Source: Chloroflexota bacterium (GTDB lineage: Bacteria; Chloroflexota; Anaerolineae; Aggregatilineales; Phototrophicaceae). From it: DNA of 28,904 nt. This document shows positions 1 through 7,697 of the stretch, piece after piece. The stretch is taken from positions 1-28,904 of the forward strand of contig QGUR01000012.1 of assembly GCA_003242205.1 (NCBI GenBank). The letters run 5' to 3'. The notes beneath the pieces were generated by a model, which was not told the origin of the DNA, did not search any database, and saw nothing but the letters and a program-made list of their open reading frames with translations. Both the position numbers and the translations under genes were made by a program. Numbering within the stretch: the stretch's first letter is position 1; every line of letters starts with the position of its first letter.

Positions 1-10
1 CTATGCAACT

Positions 11-31
11 GGCGCTCCGCGCCCCGTTTTT
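11..31 (+). terminator. Possible short intrinsic terminator of an upstream gene
   Basis: A 5-bp perfect stem (GGCGC, loop TCC, GCGCC) is followed by CCG and five T. This fits a weak rho-independent terminator for a gene left of the window. The stem is short and that gene is not visible, so the call is tentative. Nothing else was recognised between here and the sulfatase start at 205. Confidence 0.3.
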
Positions 32-204
32 CCTCCCCACAGCTAAAGCTGCGGGCTTCCAAACGGAGGGGTCGGTGAGAAGTTTTGGACCGGCTTTTGC
101 CGCCGGGCCAGCCAATTTCCCGGCTTCGCGTTATCATCCTGAGCGCGGGCCAGTGATGCCTTGATGAGCGCCCGCGCTGCACGCGCTACTTCCCGGAGGC
201 ATAC

Positions 205-1623
205 ATGCGTTCCACACGGCCAAACGTCATCGTCTTTTTCACCGACCAGCAGCGGTGGGACACCACCGGCATTCATGGCAATCCGCTGGACCTGACGCCG
301 AATTTCGACCGCGCCGCTCGCACGGGCACGAGCGTGTACCATTCCTTCACCTGCCAGCCGGTGTGCGGCCCGGCGCGCGCAACCATGCAGACCGGCATGT
401 ACGCCACGACGACCGGCTGCTACCGCAACATGATCCCGCTGCCGCCAGACGCCAAAACGCTGGCGCATTATTTTCGCGAAGGCGGCTACACCACCGGCTA
501 CATCGGCAAGTGGCATCTCGCCAGCGTCGATGAGCGCCGTCCCGGTGAAGATAACCTGACTTACTGGACGCGCCTCGGCCACACGCCGGTCCCGGAAGCG
601 GAGCGCGGCGGCTACGAATACTGGCTGGCGGCCAACCTGCTGGAGTTTTCTTCGGACAGCTATGATACAGTGCTGTACGATAATGACAACCGGCGCGTGA
701 AGCTGCCCGGCTATCGCGTCGACGCGGTCACCGATGCGGCGATCCGTTACCTCGAAATGCCCAGAACCGACCCGTTCTTCCTCTTCATCTCCTATATCGA
801 GCCGCACCACCAGAATCACCTTGACGACTACCCGCCGCCGGACGGTTATCGCGAGCGCTACAGCGGGCGCTGGATGCCGCCCGATCTGGCTGCGCTTGGG
901 GGCAGCGCACACCAGCACCTCGGCGGCTATTACGGCATGGTGAAGCGACTGGACGAGGCATTTGGGCGGCTGCTGGACGCGCTGAAAAGCCTGAACCTGC
1001 TCGATAACACGATCGTGCTGTTCACGTCGGATCACGGCAACCACTTCAAGACGCGCAACAGCGAATACAAGCGCTCGTGCCATGAAAGCTCGATTCGCGT
1101 GCCGACGGCGATCATCGGCCCCGGCTTCGAGGGCGGCGGCCAGTTGCCCGCGCTAGTCAGCCTGATCGACATCCCGCCGACGCTGCTCGACGCCGCAGGG
1201 CTGCCCATACCCGAAACCATGCAGGGGCGCTCGTTCTTCCCGCTGGTGCGCCGTCAGGCGGTCGATTTTCCGGAGGAAGTCTTTATCCAGATCAGCGAGT
1301 CGCAGGTAGGGCGGGCGTTGCGAACGCGACGCTGGAAATACTGCGTCACCGCGCCCGACGCCGACCCGTGGAATGACGCCGGTTCAGATCGCTACGTCGA
1401 GCAGTATTTATACGACCTTGAGGCGGACCCGCACGAACTGGTCAATCTCGCTGGGCTGGACACGCATGCAGAAGTATCGCGGATGCTGCGCGAACGGCTG
1501 ATCCAGCGCATGGTCGAGGCGGGCGAGCCTGCGCCGGTGATTGAGCCTGCGCCGGTCCGTACCATGCCGCAACAGCAGCGTTACGTATTCCCTGAGGATT
1601 TGCAGCGGGTCGTGGGGAATTAG
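205..1623 (+). CDS. Sulfatase (formylglycine-dependent type, alkaline phosphatase superfamily)
   Basis: This 472-aa protein is a type I sulfatase-family hydrolase, which removes sulfate esters from sugars or other organic sulfates. The N-terminus has the metal-site stretch FFTDQQRWD (residues 11-19). CGPAR at 54-58 is the CxPxR signature whose Cys54 is normally oxidised to formylglycine. GKWH is at 101-104 and SDHGNH, the second metal-binding segment, at 275-280. I see no signal peptide, so it is probably cytoplasmic and would act on imported material. GGAGG at 195-199 sits 5 nt before the ATG. It converges on a second sulfatase-like gene and a sugar ABC operon, suggesting a shared sulfated substrate. 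Maturation would need a formylglycine-generating enzyme or anaerobic sulfatase-maturating enzyme, not found here. The exact substrate cannot be read from the sequence. Confidence 0.92.
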   Translation: MRSTRPNVIVFFTDQQRWDTTGIHGNPLDLTPNFDRAARTGTSVYHSFTCQPVCGPARATMQTGMYATTTGCYRNMIPLPPDAKTLAHYFREGGYTTGYIGKWHLASVDERRPGEDNLTYWTRLGHTPVPEAERGGYEYWLAANLLEFSSDSYDTVLYDNDNRRVKLPGYRVDAVTDAAIRYLEMPRTDPFFLFISYIEPHHQNHLDDYPPPDGYRERYSGRWMPPDLAALGGSAHQHLGGYYGMVKRLDEAFGRLLDALKSLNLLDNTIVLFTSDHGNHFKTRNSEYKRSCHESSIRVPTAIIGPGFEGGGQLPALVSLIDIPPTLLDAAGLPIPETMQGRSFFPLVRRQAVDFPEEVFIQISESQVGRALRTRRWKYCVTAPDADPWNDAGSDRYVEQYLYDLEADPHELVNLAGLDTHAEVSRMLRERLIQRMVEAGEPAPVIEPAPVRTMPQQQRYVFPEDLQRVVGN

Positions 1624-1635
1624 GCGGCGAATATC

Positions 1636-1673
1636 TCATCCCCCTTCTCCCAATTCGGGGAAAAGGGGGATGA
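1636..1673. terminator. Bidirectional hairpin between convergent sulfatase genes
   Basis: The inverted repeat TCATCCCCCTTCTCCC / GGGGAAAAGGGGGATGA fills most of the 64-bp gap between the two convergent stop codons, 12 nt after the first. The arms pair with one or two mismatches around a short AATTC loop. It probably terminates or protects both transcripts. A close sequence relative lies at 27830-27860, again between convergent genes. Confidence 0.7.
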
Positions 1674-1687
1674 ATCGACTACATCAT

Positions 1688-3109
1688 TCACACCCGCGCG
1701 GCGAGCGCGCTGCAACCGGGCGCGTCCATTTCCGTGGCGGCGAGTTCGAGCAGATAGGGCGGGAATTGGCCGCCTGCGTCCTCAACCGCGAGCGCGAACA
1801 GTCGGTTGACTTCGTTGGGATAGTCGTCCGCAAGATTGCTCGCGAACGGTTCCGGGGCAGTCAGGTCGTGCAGGAACGCGCCCGAACCATCGACCTTGCA
1901 GCTCAGCCACCAGCGGTCATCGACGACCGTGATGGTGCTGCCCCAGCCAATCGTCGCGTGGTCGCGGAGCGCCGCGCCGCCGCCTGTCGCCGCCGTCCAG
2001 AATGGCTGGCCGTGCAGCGGTTGGCGGGGTTGTACGCCTGCGAATTCAAGCACCTGCGCCGAGATGTCGGTGTGTTGCAGCAGTAGATCGGAGCGCTGAC
2101 CCGCGCCTGTGCCGTCGGGATGGCGCACCAGCAGGGCGATATCGAAAACCGACGGGTCGGACGGGTAGCCGCGCTTGCCCATGTAATCACGGTCGCCGAT
2201 GGAATGCCCGTGATCGCTGACGACGATCACGACGGTGTCGTCCAGCCGTCCCAGCGTGCGCAGCGTCTCCATCAGGTGGCCAAACCAGCGGTCGCACATC
2301 GTCACCAGACCGCTGTAGTTCGCCTGAGCGCGCCGTAACAGCTCCGGCGTCAGCTTCTCGGTCGTGTTGTAAATCGAGATAACCTGCTCCTGCGCGTCCG
2401 AGTTGTCGTAAAGACGCCGGTACTGCTCCGGCACGAACCACGGTTCGTGCGGGTCGAAGCTTTCGACCACCAGATAGAAGTTCTCGGCATCCTGATTTTC
2501 CTGCAGCCAGCGCGCGGCCTGAATCATGACCTGAGCGTTGAAATAATCCTCTTCGTGGGTGCGGCCATACATGTTGCGCAGGCAGTTACGCAAGAAGTCG
2601 ATGGCGCTCTGTTCGTTATGGACGTGCTCGAAAAGCTGAGGGGCTAGCCACCGGGCCAGCTCTTCTTCGGTTGGCTCCGGCCCGCTGCGATACGGGTCCT
2701 GTTCCTGTCCGCGGATGAAGGTCCACTGGTCGAAGCCGCGGGTGAAATTCTTGGACGGCTTGAACATGTGATAAACGTCCGAGATCAGCGCGGTGCGGTA
2801 GCCTGCCGCCTGTAGCAGTTCGGCCACCGTATCCTGCGCTTCGTCAATCGGCCCCCAGCCCGGCGCGCCGACGAAGTCACCCTTCAACCGGATATCGCCA
2901 TTCCAGAACGGATAAACGCGCTGGCCCGTATAGAGCGCGCGTCGCGCGGGCAGTGTTGGCAGCACTTCGGGATACACGCGGTCGAAAACCAGCGCCTCCT
3001 GCGCGAAGCGGTCGAGATTGGGCGTATGGACCTTGCCCCATGGCGGCTGCCCGTATGCGCCGATCGCGTCTTTGCGGAGCGTGTCAAAAACGACGAGTAC
3101 GATGTTCAT
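1688..3109 (-). CDS. Sulfatase-like hydrolase with Thr in place of the formylglycine Cys/Ser
   Basis: This 473-aa protein has the sulfatase fold: an N-terminal VVFDTLRKD metal segment (7-14), HTPNLDRFA (28-36), DPHEPW (219-224), SDHGH (298-302) and GKRG (311-314). At the CxPxR position it reads T52-L-P-A-R56; the codon on the coding strand is ACA. Cys or Ser is needed for formylglycine, so this enzyme cannot mature as a classical sulfatase. Thr is the nucleophile in related superfamily members (LtaS, phosphoethanolamine transferases, NPPs), so phosphodiesterase or transferase activity is possible. It is the last gene of the minus-strand run, 65 bp after a CUT1 permease. The ATG at 3109 has a TTGGAG ribosome site about 10 nt upstream. 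There is no signal peptide. Substrate unknown. Confidence 0.85.
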   Translation of the reverse strand: MNIVLVVFDTLRKDAIGAYGQPPWGKVHTPNLDRFAQEALVFDRVYPEVLPTLPARRALYTGQRVYPFWNGDIRLKGDFVGAPGWGPIDEAQDTVAELLQAAGYRTALISDVYHMFKPSKNFTRGFDQWTFIRGQEQDPYRSGPEPTEEELARWLAPQLFEHVHNEQSAIDFLRNCLRNMYGRTHEEDYFNAQVMIQAARWLQENQDAENFYLVVESFDPHEPWFVPEQYRRLYDNSDAQEQVISIYNTTEKLTPELLRRAQANYSGLVTMCDRWFGHLMETLRTLGRLDDTVVIVVSDHGHSIGDRDYMGKRGYPSDPSVFDIALLVRHPDGTGAGQRSDLLLQHTDISAQVLEFAGVQPRQPLHGQPFWTAATGGGAALRDHATIGWGSTITVVDDRWWLSCKVDGSGAFLHDLTAPEPFASNLADDYPNEVNRLFALAVEDAGGQFPPYLLELAATEMDAPGCSALAARV

Positions 3110-3130
3110 GGTCTCTGAAACTCCAACGAT

Positions 3131-3160
3131 GCCGGCCCGGTAAACGCGCGAACGGCCGGC
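3131..3160 (-). other. Intergenic stem-loop between permease and sulfatase-like genes
   Basis: GCCGGCC at 3131-3137 pairs perfectly with GGCCGGC at 3154-3160 around a 16-nt loop, in the 65-bp gap between the permease stop and the next start. There is no T tract, so it is more likely an mRNA processing or stability element than a terminator. Confidence 0.4.
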
Positions 3161-3174
3161 GTGGTTCGCCTGAT

Positions 3175-4008
3175 TCAGCCTTTCAGCGCGCCAAGCGTGA
3201 GTCCCTTGACGATATGGCGTTGAGCGAAGGCCACCATAAAGATCGCCGGGATGGTGGCGAAGAACGCGGCGGCGGCCATCTCGCCATAGCGGATGTTGTA
3301 TTCCTGCGCGAAGCTGGCGATGCCGATGGGGATCGTGTTCGCGTTGGCGGTGCTCGTCAGGCTGAGCGCGAACAGAAATTCCTTCCAGCTAAAGATGAAA
3401 ACCAGCACGGCGGTAGCGGCGATGCCGGGGCGCGCCAGAGGCAGCACGATATGCGTGAAACGCTTGAAGTAACCGCATCCGTCGATGGCTGCCGCTTCTT
3501 CCAGTTCGGGCGGAACTTCCGAGAAAAAGCTGTGCAGCATCCAGAAGGCGAGCGGCAGGTTGAGAATGGTGTGCGCCATGATGGTCGCCAGCGGCGTGTC
3601 GTAAATGCCGAGGGCGCGCGTGTTCAGGTAATACGGGCCGACGAAGATGATCGGCGGCAACATGTGTACGAACACCAGCCAGCCCATGATGAGGCCGCTG
3701 TAGAGCCTGCGCCAGCGGAAGCGGCTGAGGCTGTACGCGCCGAGCGACGCTACGAACAGAATGACCAGCATGCTGCCCAAACCCGTGATGATGCTGTTGC
3801 GCGTGAGCAGCAGGAAGTTGCTGCGCCGCCCGAAGAACAGCTCTTCGTAGTTGGCCAGGGTTGGGGTGAAGAAGAAGCTGCCGCTGAACATGTCGCGCAG
3901 CAGCTTGAGCGATGTCATCAGCGTGTAGAGCAGCGGCCCAAGCACGATGAGCAGCACGATGAGCAGGAACAGATGAATCAGAATGGATTGTCGTCTACTG
4001 GCGATCAT
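3175..4008 (-). CDS. CUT1-family sugar ABC transporter permease (MalG-like)
   Basis: This 277-aa membrane protein is the second permease of a carbohydrate-uptake ABC importer. It starts with the first membrane helix (about 8-30), has about six hydrophobic segments, and carries the cytoplasmic EAA loop: EAAAIDG at 171-177 followed by the LP at 189-190, which docks on the ATPase. The ATG at 4008 lies 2 nt after the stop of the preceding permease gene, indicating translational coupling. A longer frame running upstream would overlap that gene and adds an Arg/His/Pro-rich stretch unlike any permease, so it was discarded. No ATPase gene is in this operon. A shared MsiK/UgpC-type ATPase elsewhere is likely (known for many CUT1 systems; inference here). 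Confidence 0.93.
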   Translation of the reverse strand: MIASRRQSILIHLFLLIVLLIVLGPLLYTLMTSLKLLRDMFSGSFFFTPTLANYEELFFGRRSNFLLLTRNSIITGLGSMLVILFVASLGAYSLSRFRWRRLYSGLIMGWLVFVHMLPPIIFVGPYYLNTRALGIYDTPLATIMAHTILNLPLAFWMLHSFFSEVPPELEEAAAIDGCGYFKRFTHIVLPLARPGIAATAVLVFIFSWKEFLFALSLTSTANANTIPIGIASFAQEYNIRYGEMAAAAFFATIPAIFMVAFAQRHIVKGLTLGALKG

Positions 4009-4010
4009 GG

Positions 4011-4958
4011 CTACATCGTCTTTCGGGCCATTGCGTTGACCCACTGGTAGAAAATGACAAACACCGAGATGATGAGCGCCATGAGCAACGCCAGCAGCGC
4101 GCCGTAGCCAAGGCGGAACTGTTCGAAGAAAACGGTGTAAATGTGCATGCTGATGACCTGGCTGGCCGTGCCGGGGCCACCGCCGGTTAGCAGGAAGATT
4201 TCGTCGAACACCTTGAAGGCGAGGATGGTTCGCAGCATCAGCGCGACGATGATCGTCGGTCGCATCATCGGCAGCAGCACGTGACGGTATACCTGCCATT
4301 CGTTCGCGCCGTCCACGCGCGCGGCTTCGGACAGTTCATGAGGCAGCGACTCGACGCCTGCCAGCAGGATGAGGAAGAGGAAACTGGTCCAGTGCCAGAT
4401 ATCGACGATCATGACCGAGATCAGCGCGAGGTTCGGGTCGCCGGTCCACGTCGGCCCCGCGATGCCGAACAGCGCCAGAATCTGGTTGATGATGCCGAAG
4501 TTGTAGTCATACATCAGCCGCCACATGGTGCCGATCGCCACGGCGGGAATGAGAATGGGCGTGACGAACACGGCGCGGTAAATGGGGCTAAAGCGCCCGA
4601 CCCGGCTGACGGCGAACGCCAGCACAAGGCCGAGGAAAGTCTCGATCACGACGACGCAGACAACGAAGATGAGCGTGTTTCGCAGCGCGACCGGAAACAC
4701 CACGTCTGTCGCCAGATATTTAAAGTTATCGAGACCGACAAAAGTCCACTGGAGCTGTCCGCCGGAAAACTGCACGTCCGACACGCTCATCTGGATCAGT
4801 TGCAGCGCCGGCTGAATGGTGAGCAGCGTCAGCACAATCACTGTTGGCAGGACCGCCCAGTATTTGAACGTCCGGTCAAAGAAGTCGAGAACGCCGGCAG
4901 GTTTCGAGGCCGCCCCGGCGGATGGCGGCGCTTCAGCGAGCGTGCTTGGTCGTGCCAT
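4011..4958 (-). CDS. CUT1-family sugar ABC transporter permease (MalF-like)
   Basis: This 315-aa protein is the first permease of the importer. A polar N-terminal tail of about 33 residues precedes the first helix (about 34-50), followed by about five more segments. The EAA loop is EAARVDG at 211-217 with the conserved LP at 229-230. It lies between the solute-binding protein gene (76 bp upstream) and the MalG-like gene (2 bp downstream). The ribosome site is weak (GAGA a few nt before ATG), while a strong hairpin sits in the gap upstream. Together these predict lower expression than the binding protein. Substrate class is a sugar or sugar derivative; the exact compound is unknown. Confidence 0.93.
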   Translation of the reverse strand: MARPSTLAEAPPSAGAASKPAGVLDFFDRTFKYWAVLPTVIVLTLLTIQPALQLIQMSVSDVQFSGGQLQWTFVGLDNFKYLATDVVFPVALRNTLIFVVCVVVIETFLGLVLAFAVSRVGRFSPIYRAVFVTPILIPAVAIGTMWRLMYDYNFGIINQILALFGIAGPTWTGDPNLALISVMIVDIWHWTSFLFLILLAGVESLPHELSEAARVDGANEWQVYRHVLLPMMRPTIIVALMLRTILAFKVFDEIFLLTGGGPGTASQVISMHIYTVFFEQFRLGYGALLALLMALIISVFVIFYQWVNAMARKTM

Positions 4959-4984
4959 TCTCAGGTCTCACTCAGTCTAGGTGT

Positions 4985-5014
4985 GGGGCAGTCCGGCGCG
5001 TGCCGGGCTGCCCC
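4985..5014 (-). other. Strong stem-loop between binding-protein and permease genes
   Basis: The arms are GGGGCAG + CCGGC and GCCGG + CTGCCCC, 7 and 5 bp separated by one mismatch, with a 4-nt loop. It begins 20 nt after the binding-protein stop. No U tract follows on the minus strand, so it is not a full intrinsic terminator. Such elements after a binding-protein gene (for example malE-malF of E. coli) protect the upstream mRNA and raise binding protein over permease. That role is inferred here. Confidence 0.65.
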
Positions 5015-5034
5015 GTAGCGACGAGACTGGGCGC

Positions 5035-6393
5035 TTATGAGCGCAGGTCGCGGACGTTGTAGCCACTCTGCTGCAGGATCGTATGAACCTCGCGTGCGGC
5101 TTCCATCATGGCGTCCTCCGGCGAAAGTTCGCCGATGAGCGCTTCCACCGTGCGGCGGTCGAGCACTTCAAAGAATTGTGGCGCTTCCGCCAGGCGCACC
5201 TGCCCGACGATGTACGGCGTGCTTTCGGCCACCGCCGACATCCACCAGCCGAGCGCCGGATCATCCGATAGTTCTTCGTAGACGTCCTGCCGCACCGGGA
5301 TCGCGCCTGCCTGCGAGTAGTAGATTTGCGCCTCTTTGCTGAGCGCCCACTTGAGGAAGGTCAGCGCTGCCTGCTGGCGTTCGGCGGGCAGGTTGGTTGG
5401 AATACTCATAACCCAGATGCCGGACATCGTTGCGCGGCGTGCCGGGCCTGCCGGGACCACCCCCGCGCCAACCTGATCGACCACGATCGACTGGTTCGGG
5501 TCCTGGAAGTTCGGCGCGGCGGCGCTGACCATATGAACCTGCGCGAGCCGCCCGCTGTTCATCAGCGCCAGATTTGCGGCCTGATCGAGGTCGGCAAGAT
5601 TGGTCGGGCCATAGTTCTTGCCCAGACTGATCCACGTGTTGAGCGCGGCGACGGCTTCCGGTGTGTCAAGCTGCACGACCCACTCGCCGGTTTCCGCATC
5701 GAGCGTGACGATATCCGCGCCGTGGCTGACGAGATAGGCCTGAAATTCAAAGTTTGATGGATTGGTCCGCAGCGTAAAGCCGTGCATGTTCGGCGGGTTG
5801 TGCAGCGCCGCGGCGTTGGACGCGACATCATCCCACGTCTCCGCGGGCGATAGCCCGTTTTCCTCGAATAGGTCTTTGCGATAGAAGTAAAGCTGGATGT
5901 TGCCGTTGATCGGCAGGCCGTAGAGTTCGCCGTTGGGGCCGGAATAGTTGAGGTCGAAATCCCAGCGGGTCGCGTAGTCGTACTCGATGATATTCGGATC
6001 AAGCTCGAAGTCCGGGTCAATCTCGCGAAGCGGCGCGACCAGCCCACCCTGATAGAACATCGAATACCACTGTTCGTTCAGGTTAAGAATGTCGAATTCG
6101 CTTTCGGGGGCCTGCACGGCGTTGCGCGATTTTTGCAGCATGCCGGCGAAGGGCGATACGTCCAGATTGACCTCGTTGCCCGTCGTTTCGACGTAGAGAT
6201 CGACCAGTGCCTCAAAACCGGCAAACCATGGCGAATCGTTAATCTGGATGGTGATGGGCCGGACGCTGGGCACGTCTTGCAGCAGGGGACTCTTCGAAAA
6301 CGTGCGGAACAGGTCGAGGCGGGTGGCGAGTGGCGCGGCGGCGAAAACGCCTGCGCCCTTCAAAAAGCTGCGTCGGGAAAGTTTTCTGCTCAT
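5035..6393 (-). CDS. Tat-exported sugar ABC transporter substrate-binding protein (family 1)
   Basis: This 452-aa protein captures the sugar outside the membrane for the two downstream CUT1 permeases. The N-terminus has a twin-arginine signal, LSRRSFLKG (5-13), then a hydrophobic stretch ending near residue 22. No lipobox Cys is seen. The body resembles family 1 (MalE/UgpB-type) binding proteins: the region with NGELYGLPINGN, a YFYRKDLFEENG segment and the later TFLKWALSKEAQ stretch are typical. The start is the ATG at 6393, where AGGAG lies 7 nt upstream. An in-frame TTG two codons earlier would almost touch the ribosome site. The gene follows the LacI-type regulator by 46 bp. Confidence 0.92.
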   Translation of the reverse strand: MSRKLSRRSFLKGAGVFAAAPLATRLDLFRTFSKSPLLQDVPSVRPITIQINDSPWFAGFEALVDLYVETTGNEVNLDVSPFAGMLQKSRNAVQAPESEFDILNLNEQWYSMFYQGGLVAPLREIDPDFELDPNIIEYDYATRWDFDLNYSGPNGELYGLPINGNIQLYFYRKDLFEENGLSPAETWDDVASNAAALHNPPNMHGFTLRTNPSNFEFQAYLVSHGADIVTLDAETGEWVVQLDTPEAVAALNTWISLGKNYGPTNLADLDQAANLALMNSGRLAQVHMVSAAAPNFQDPNQSIVVDQVGAGVVPAGPARRATMSGIWVMSIPTNLPAERQQAALTFLKWALSKEAQIYYSQAGAIPVRQDVYEELSDDPALGWWMSAVAESTPYIVGQVRLAEAPQFFEVLDRRTVEALIGELSPEDAMMEAAREVHTILQQSGYNVRDLRS

Positions 6394-6439
6394 TACCAAT
6401 CTCCTGAAAAATGAAATAAGCCGGCGTTTTGTCGTGCTG

Positions 6440-7495
6440 TCAGGATCCGGTTTTAGCTACTTGTTGTGCGCTGTAGTTCTCCCTTCGCTGGTTCACTCTG
6501 GCGGTCGATTCGCGTATGATCAGGCTCATGGGCAGCAGCGTCTGCTGTGGCGGCTCCGGATCGGTTGCGGCGATCAGTTGGAGCAGTCGTTTCGCCGCCA
6601 GCGCGCCTTTCTGGTAGGCATCCTGACGGACACTGGTGAGCGGCGGGCGAAAGACGGGGGCCAGACTGCTGTCGTCCCAGCCGACCACCGAGACATCGTC
6701 CGGCACGTCGTAACCAAGCTCGTGCAGCGCGTAAATTGCTTCGCAGGCCATGAGATCGTCGCTACAGATCAGCGCGGTCGGCGGGTCCGGCTGGGCCATG
6801 ATGTGTTTTGCCAGCCGGCGGCCCGATCCCGTGAACAGTTCGCCATAGCAAACAAGGCGTTCGTCCAGTTCCAGCCCGTAGCGCTTCAGCCCTTCCCGAA
6901 CGCCGCGCACCCGTTCATGCGCGGAAAACAGATGGTTTGGCCCCGCCAGCACGCCGATGCGCGTGTGGCCAAGGGCGACGAGATGGTCGATGACCTGTTC
7001 CGCTCCGCTGGCAAAGTCGGGATCGACCCAGTTGGCGCGCGTTTCATCAGCGGCCAGCCGGCAGGTGAAAACACACGGTAGCCCGCTATCGAGCAGGCCT
7101 CTCAGATTCGGATCATCCATGGGGATGTTCATCAGGATCAGCCCGTCGACGCGGTGGCGGTGAAAGAGATCGAGATAGGGAAACTTGCCGTGGCCAAGGT
7201 GCAGCAGCATATCCAGACGGTTATTCAACGCTTCGGCGATACCGCGCAGGGAGTCGCTGAACAGGGGATAGCCGAAAACATCGTCGGCGGTGAGATTGAT
7301 GACGATGCCGGCTGTACTGGTTTTGCCGTTTGCCAGACCGCGCGCCAGCAGGTTGGGGCGATAATTCATCTCTTCGATCACCTGCTGAACGCGTTGGCGG
7401 GTGGCCGGCGCAACCTTCGGGTCGTTGTTGACGACGCGGGACACTGTTTTCATCGACACGCCCGCGACTCTGGCCACGTCTCTAAGACTGGTCAA
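6440..7495 (-). CDS. LacI-family transcriptional regulator
   Basis: This 351-aa DNA-binding protein likely represses the downstream transporter-sulfatase operon in response to a sugar. The helix-turn-helix spans about residues 3-25 (LRDVARVAGVSMKTVSRVV), with the hinge NYRPNLLARGL at 44-54. A periplasmic-binding-protein-like effector domain (about 60-335) follows, with typical segments such as DGLILMNIP, ALICSDDLMA and SVVGWDDSSLAP. The start is taken as TTG at 7495, which puts TSLRDVA at the N-terminus as in the family. GAGGG at 7503-7507 is 7 nt upstream. A further in-frame TTG at 7537 would add 14 unusual residues. It is the first gene of the minus-strand operon, so it is probably autoregulated. 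Confidence 0.93.
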   Translation of the reverse strand: MTSLRDVARVAGVSMKTVSRVVNNDPKVAPATRQRVQQVIEEMNYRPNLLARGLANGKTSTAGIVINLTADDVFGYPLFSDSLRGIAEALNNRLDMLLHLGHGKFPYLDLFHRHRVDGLILMNIPMDDPNLRGLLDSGLPCVFTCRLAADETRANWVDPDFASGAEQVIDHLVALGHTRIGVLAGPNHLFSAHERVRGVREGLKRYGLELDERLVCYGELFTGSGRRLAKHIMAQPDPPTALICSDDLMACEAIYALHELGYDVPDDVSVVGWDDSSLAPVFRPPLTSVRQDAYQKGALAAKRLLQLIAATDPEPPQQTLLPMSLIIRESTARVNQRRENYSAQQVAKTGS

Positions 7496-7560
7496 AAAAA
7501 GTCCCTCAATAACGCTATACCTAATGAACAAAAGCAATTATTTAACGCGCCTGTCTGGCG

Positions 7561-7576
7561 ATGACAGCGCTGTCAT
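7561..7576. promoter_or_regulatory. Perfect 16-bp palindrome, probable LacI-type operator
   Basis: ATGACAGCGCTGTCAT is a perfect palindrome centred on GC. It lies 65 bp upstream of the regulator start and immediately downstream of the predicted -10 box, over the expected transcription start. Position and symmetry fit an autorepression operator of the adjacent LacI-family protein. Binding is inferred. Confidence 0.65.
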
Positions 7577-7577
7577 T

Positions 7578-7607
7578 ATCCTAAACTGGCAACGCAATGT
7601 TCGTCAA
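7578..7607 (-). promoter_or_regulatory. Promoter of the LacI-transporter-sulfatase operon
   Basis: On the minus strand, TTGACG (7602-7607) and TAGGAT (7578-7583) are separated by 18 nt, resembling sigma-70 -35 and -10 boxes. The expected start falls inside the 16-bp palindrome just downstream, a classic repression geometry. Confidence 0.55.
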
Positions 7608-7651
7608 CAAATTCGTCTTGCGGGGCGAGAGCCGAGGCGCAAGCGGCAAAT

Positions 7652-7675
7652 AAAAAGGCGTCCTACAGGACGCCT
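7652..7675 (-). terminator. Intrinsic terminator of the 263-aa protein gene
   Basis: AGGCGTCC (7656-7663), loop TACA and GGACGCCT (7668-7675) form a perfect stem. On the minus strand it is followed by TTTTTATTT. It sits 22 nt past the stop codon at 7698 and separates that gene from the LacI operon. Confidence 0.88.
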
Positions 7676-7697
7676 GATGAAGCCGTGAATAAGCTCG

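Noticed and set aside
2953..4050. Long plus-strand frame across the sulfatase-permease junction
   Set aside because: It is antisense to a clear sulfatase homologue and a clear permease and is rich in Arg/Glu/His with no domain.
4009..4299. N-terminal extension of the MalG-like permease
   Set aside because: It overlaps the MalF-like gene in another frame and is unlike permeases. The ATG at 4008 starts right at the first membrane helix, 2 nt after the preceding stop.
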